Part shown: positions 62,399 through 64,000 of the stretch, one piece after another
How positions within the stretch are numbered: the first letter of the stretch is position 1
Layout: every line of letters begins with the position of its first letter
Notes under the pieces: generated by a model
Database searches by the model: none
What the model was told of the DNA's origin: nothing
What the model saw: the letters and a program-made list of their open reading frames with translations, nothing else
Assembly: GCA_035560555.1 (NCBI GenBank)
Contig: DATMZF010000024.1
Span: 1-64,000, forward strand
Reading direction: 5' to 3'
Source of the DNA: UBA11090 sp035560555
GTDB lineage: Bacteria > Spirochaetota > Spirochaetia > Treponematales > Rectinemataceae
Length of the DNA: 64,000 nucleotides
Translations under genes and position numbers: made by a program

Positions 62399-64000
62399 GT
62401 TCGAGAGCCGACTCAAGCATGGCCGTCAACGTCCTTACGGTGGAGCAGCGGGCAATTTCCTCAGCTTTTTGATCGAGAAAGAGAACCGTCGGCGTAGAAC
62501 AGATGGAGTGCAGCGCGGCCAGGGCTAAGCCGTCTATGCTGTCTACATCGATCTCAGAGTATTCAAGGCGCGAAGCCAGAATCTTCTTAACGGGCGGGCA
62601 ATTGGGACAGGTCTTTCGCATGAATAACAGCACGGAAGCGGCGCGAAGGTCCGCGGCGCGAAGATCAACCTCATGGACATTCGCGCCGTCAGGCGCCGAC
62701 GTCGTCCCGATGTTGAAAAGCGCCCTTTCTCCATACTCCTCGCGCTTGCCGGCATTCCAGTTCTTTACCGAGCGGTAATACCCCACAATCCTGCTGTAGA
62801 CCTCGGCCGGCGATCCACATTCAGGACAGGAGAAATGCTCTCCCTTCAGGTAACCATGCGTCGGACAGATCGAAAAGGTGGGGGAAATCGTGAAATAGGG
62901 GATCCGATACTTCGCGGCGATCGTACGGACAAGGGAGGCACAGGCCTTCCAGTCGCCGACAGCCTCTCCCAGGAAAGCGTGGAAAACCGTGCCGCCAGTA
63001 TAGGCGCCCTGCAGTTTTTCCTGCATATCGAGGGCGTCGAAGATATCCTCGGTCTGCCCGACGGGCAACTGCGTCGAGTTCGTATAGTAGGGCTCGTCCT
63101 TTCCCGCGGCGATGATGTCCGGATAGCGTTCCTTGTCATGCCTAGCCAAGCGGTACGACGTCGACTCCGCGGGCGTCGCCTCGAGGTTGAAAAGCTCGCC
63201 CGTCTCCACCTGATAATCAGCCAGTTTCCCTTTCATATGGTTGAGCACCTTGAGCGAAAAATCGCGGCCGGAGGGAGTAGCCGTCGTCACCTCGGGCGAG
63301 AAGAAGTTTCGCAGGCACTCGTTCATCCCGACGAGGCCGATCGTGTTGAAATGGTTGTCGAAGGATTTCAGGTAGCGTTTAGTGAAGGGGAAAAGCCCCG
63401 CGTCGAGAAGCCGCTGGATCACTTTCCGCTTTATGACGAGGCTCTCCTTAGCTAGATCCATGAGAGTGTTGAGGCGCTCGAAGAAATCGCCCTCGCCGCG
63501 AGCGAGATAGCCGATTCTCGGTAAGTTTATGGTCACGACACCGATAGACCCGGTGAGTTCGTCAGCCCCGAAGAGGCCACCTCCCTTTTTCCGCAGTTCG
63601 CGCCTGTCCAGCTGAAGCCTGCAGCACATGCTCCGGACATCGCCCGGGTTGAGGTCGGAGTTCACGAAGTTCTGGAAATAGGGGGTGCCGTACTTGGCGG
63701 TCATTTCGAAAAGAAGGGCCGCGTTGGGTGCGTCCCAGTTGAAATTCTTCGTGATGTTGTAGGTTGGGATCGGGTACTGGAAACCTCGCCCCGAGGCATC
63801 GCCGGCCAGCATTAGTTCTATGAATATCCTGTTTATCCGTTCCATCTCGGCGGCGCAGTCGCCATAGGTAAAATCCATTTCCCTTCCGCCAACGACGGCC
63901 GGTTTGTCCGCCAGATCCTCGGGCGGCGTCCAATCCAGCGTAATATTGGTGAAAGGAGCCTGGCTGCCCCAACGAGAAGGCGTATTCACGCCAAAGATGA
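62391..64000 (-). CDS. nrdD: Anaerobic ribonucleoside-triphosphate reductase with fused redoxin domain (partial)
   Basis: C-terminal 536 or so residues; the start lies beyond the right edge. Class III reductase motifs are seen: NTPSRWGSQAPFTNIT, RSMCCRLQLD (active-site Cys), the zinc site (CPTHGYL ... CPECG) and the glycyl radical loop around RIVGYYRSVKNWN. Beyond the normal end is an extra domain of about 85 residues with a redoxin motif (LLFMRKTCPNCPPVKKIL, a CPNC pair, and a cis-Pro in CSTPTVLFLD). Such a fusion could supply electrons directly. Operon with nrdG. Confidence 0.93.
   Translation of the reverse strand, partial: IFGVNTPSRWGSQAPFTNITLDWTPPEDLADKPAVVGGREMDFTYGDCAAEMERINRIFIELMLAGDASGRGFQYPIPTYNITKNFNWDAPNAALLFEMTAKYGTPYFQNFVNSDLNPGDVRSMCCRLQLDRRELRKKGGGLFGADELTGSIGVVTINLPRIGYLARGEGDFFERLNTLMDLAKESLVIKRKVIQRLLDAGLFPFTKRYLKSFDNHFNTIGLVGMNECLRNFFSPEVTTATPSGRDFSLKVLNHMKGKLADYQVETGELFNLEATPAESTSYRLARHDKERYPDIIAAGKDEPYYTNSTQLPVGQTEDIFDALDMQEKLQGAYTGGTVFHAFLGEAVGDWKACASLVRTIAAKYRIPYFTISPTFSICPTHGYLKGEHFSCPECGSPAEVYSRIVGYYRSVKNWNAGKREEYGERALFNIGTTSAPDGANVHEVDLRAADLRAASVLLFMRKTCPNCPPVKKILASRLEYSEIDVDSIDGLALAALHSICSTPTVLFLDQKAEEIARCSTVRTLTAMLESALEHV

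Noticed and set aside
61679..64000. nrdDG as target of the cobalamin riboswitch
   Set aside because: Riboswitch 2 lies downstream of nrdG with its own promoter and leads to btuB, so it does not control nrdDG.

Overview
The window is a GC-rich (roughly 60%) bacterial chromosome segment with short gaps, many 4 to 8 bp start/stop overlaps and mostly intact genes. It most likely comes from a free-living or gut-associated anaerobic spirochaete (Treponema/Spirochaeta-like lineage). The evidence is several proteins with spirochaete-style lipoprotein signals, a DUF3798-type binding protein with a DUF6672-like partner, formyl-THF ligase, an oxygen-sensitive NrdD/NrdG ribonucleotide reductase, and an outer membrane (TonB-dependent receptor). 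The phylum is an inference from gene content; no rRNA or tRNA gene was seen.

Layout. 1-4.9 kb: an AT-richer accessory block, an IS630-family element that has cut a type I restriction specificity gene (hsdS), with hsdR beside it and no hsdM visible. 5.2-10.9 kb: a complete ABC importer operon (DUF3798 binding protein, double ATPase, two permeases, small membrane-anchored protein). 11-13.2 kb: a membrane cyclase-like protein with a degenerate active site plus a lipoprotein. 13.3-15.7 kb: a CBS-HATPase / DRTGG / PHP three-gene module. 15.8-28 kb: three ATPase/permease ABC export pairs, two with their own regulator (TetR, GntR) and a visible palindromic operator, interspersed with a Holliday-resolvase-like nuclease, a TIM-barrel isomerase, a lipoprotein alkaline phosphatase and a YgiQ radical SAM protein. 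28-42 kb: housekeeping genes (YigZ, GGDEF protein, ribA, pyk, Nudix, uvrC, transketolase, Ldh_2 dehydrogenase, MarC, EamA, ettA, msrA). 42-54 kb: ferritin-like protein, nagB/nagA, TPR protein, YkgJ protein, deoxynucleoside kinase, tpx, glf plus glycosyltransferase, YbaK, formyl-THF ligase. 54-56.9 kb: a metal-type ABC importer with an unusually short binding protein, then a DUF3842 protein. 56.9-61.7 kb: a cobalamin uptake locus. 61.7-64 kb: nrdG and the C-terminal part of nrdD.

The most interesting system is the cobalamin locus. Two separate cobalamin riboswitches, each behind a recognisable promoter, face each other. One leads to a TonB-like protein; the other leads to a BtuB-like receptor followed at 11 bp by a beta-propeller lipoprotein that resembles the BtuG concept of Bacteroides (a surface vitamin B12 capture lipoprotein paired with BtuB). 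Other points worth attention are an NrdD with a fused C-terminal redoxin domain, a lipoprotein MsrA with a strong internal in-frame start, a class III cyclase lacking key substrate residues, and several short intergenic repeat arrays.
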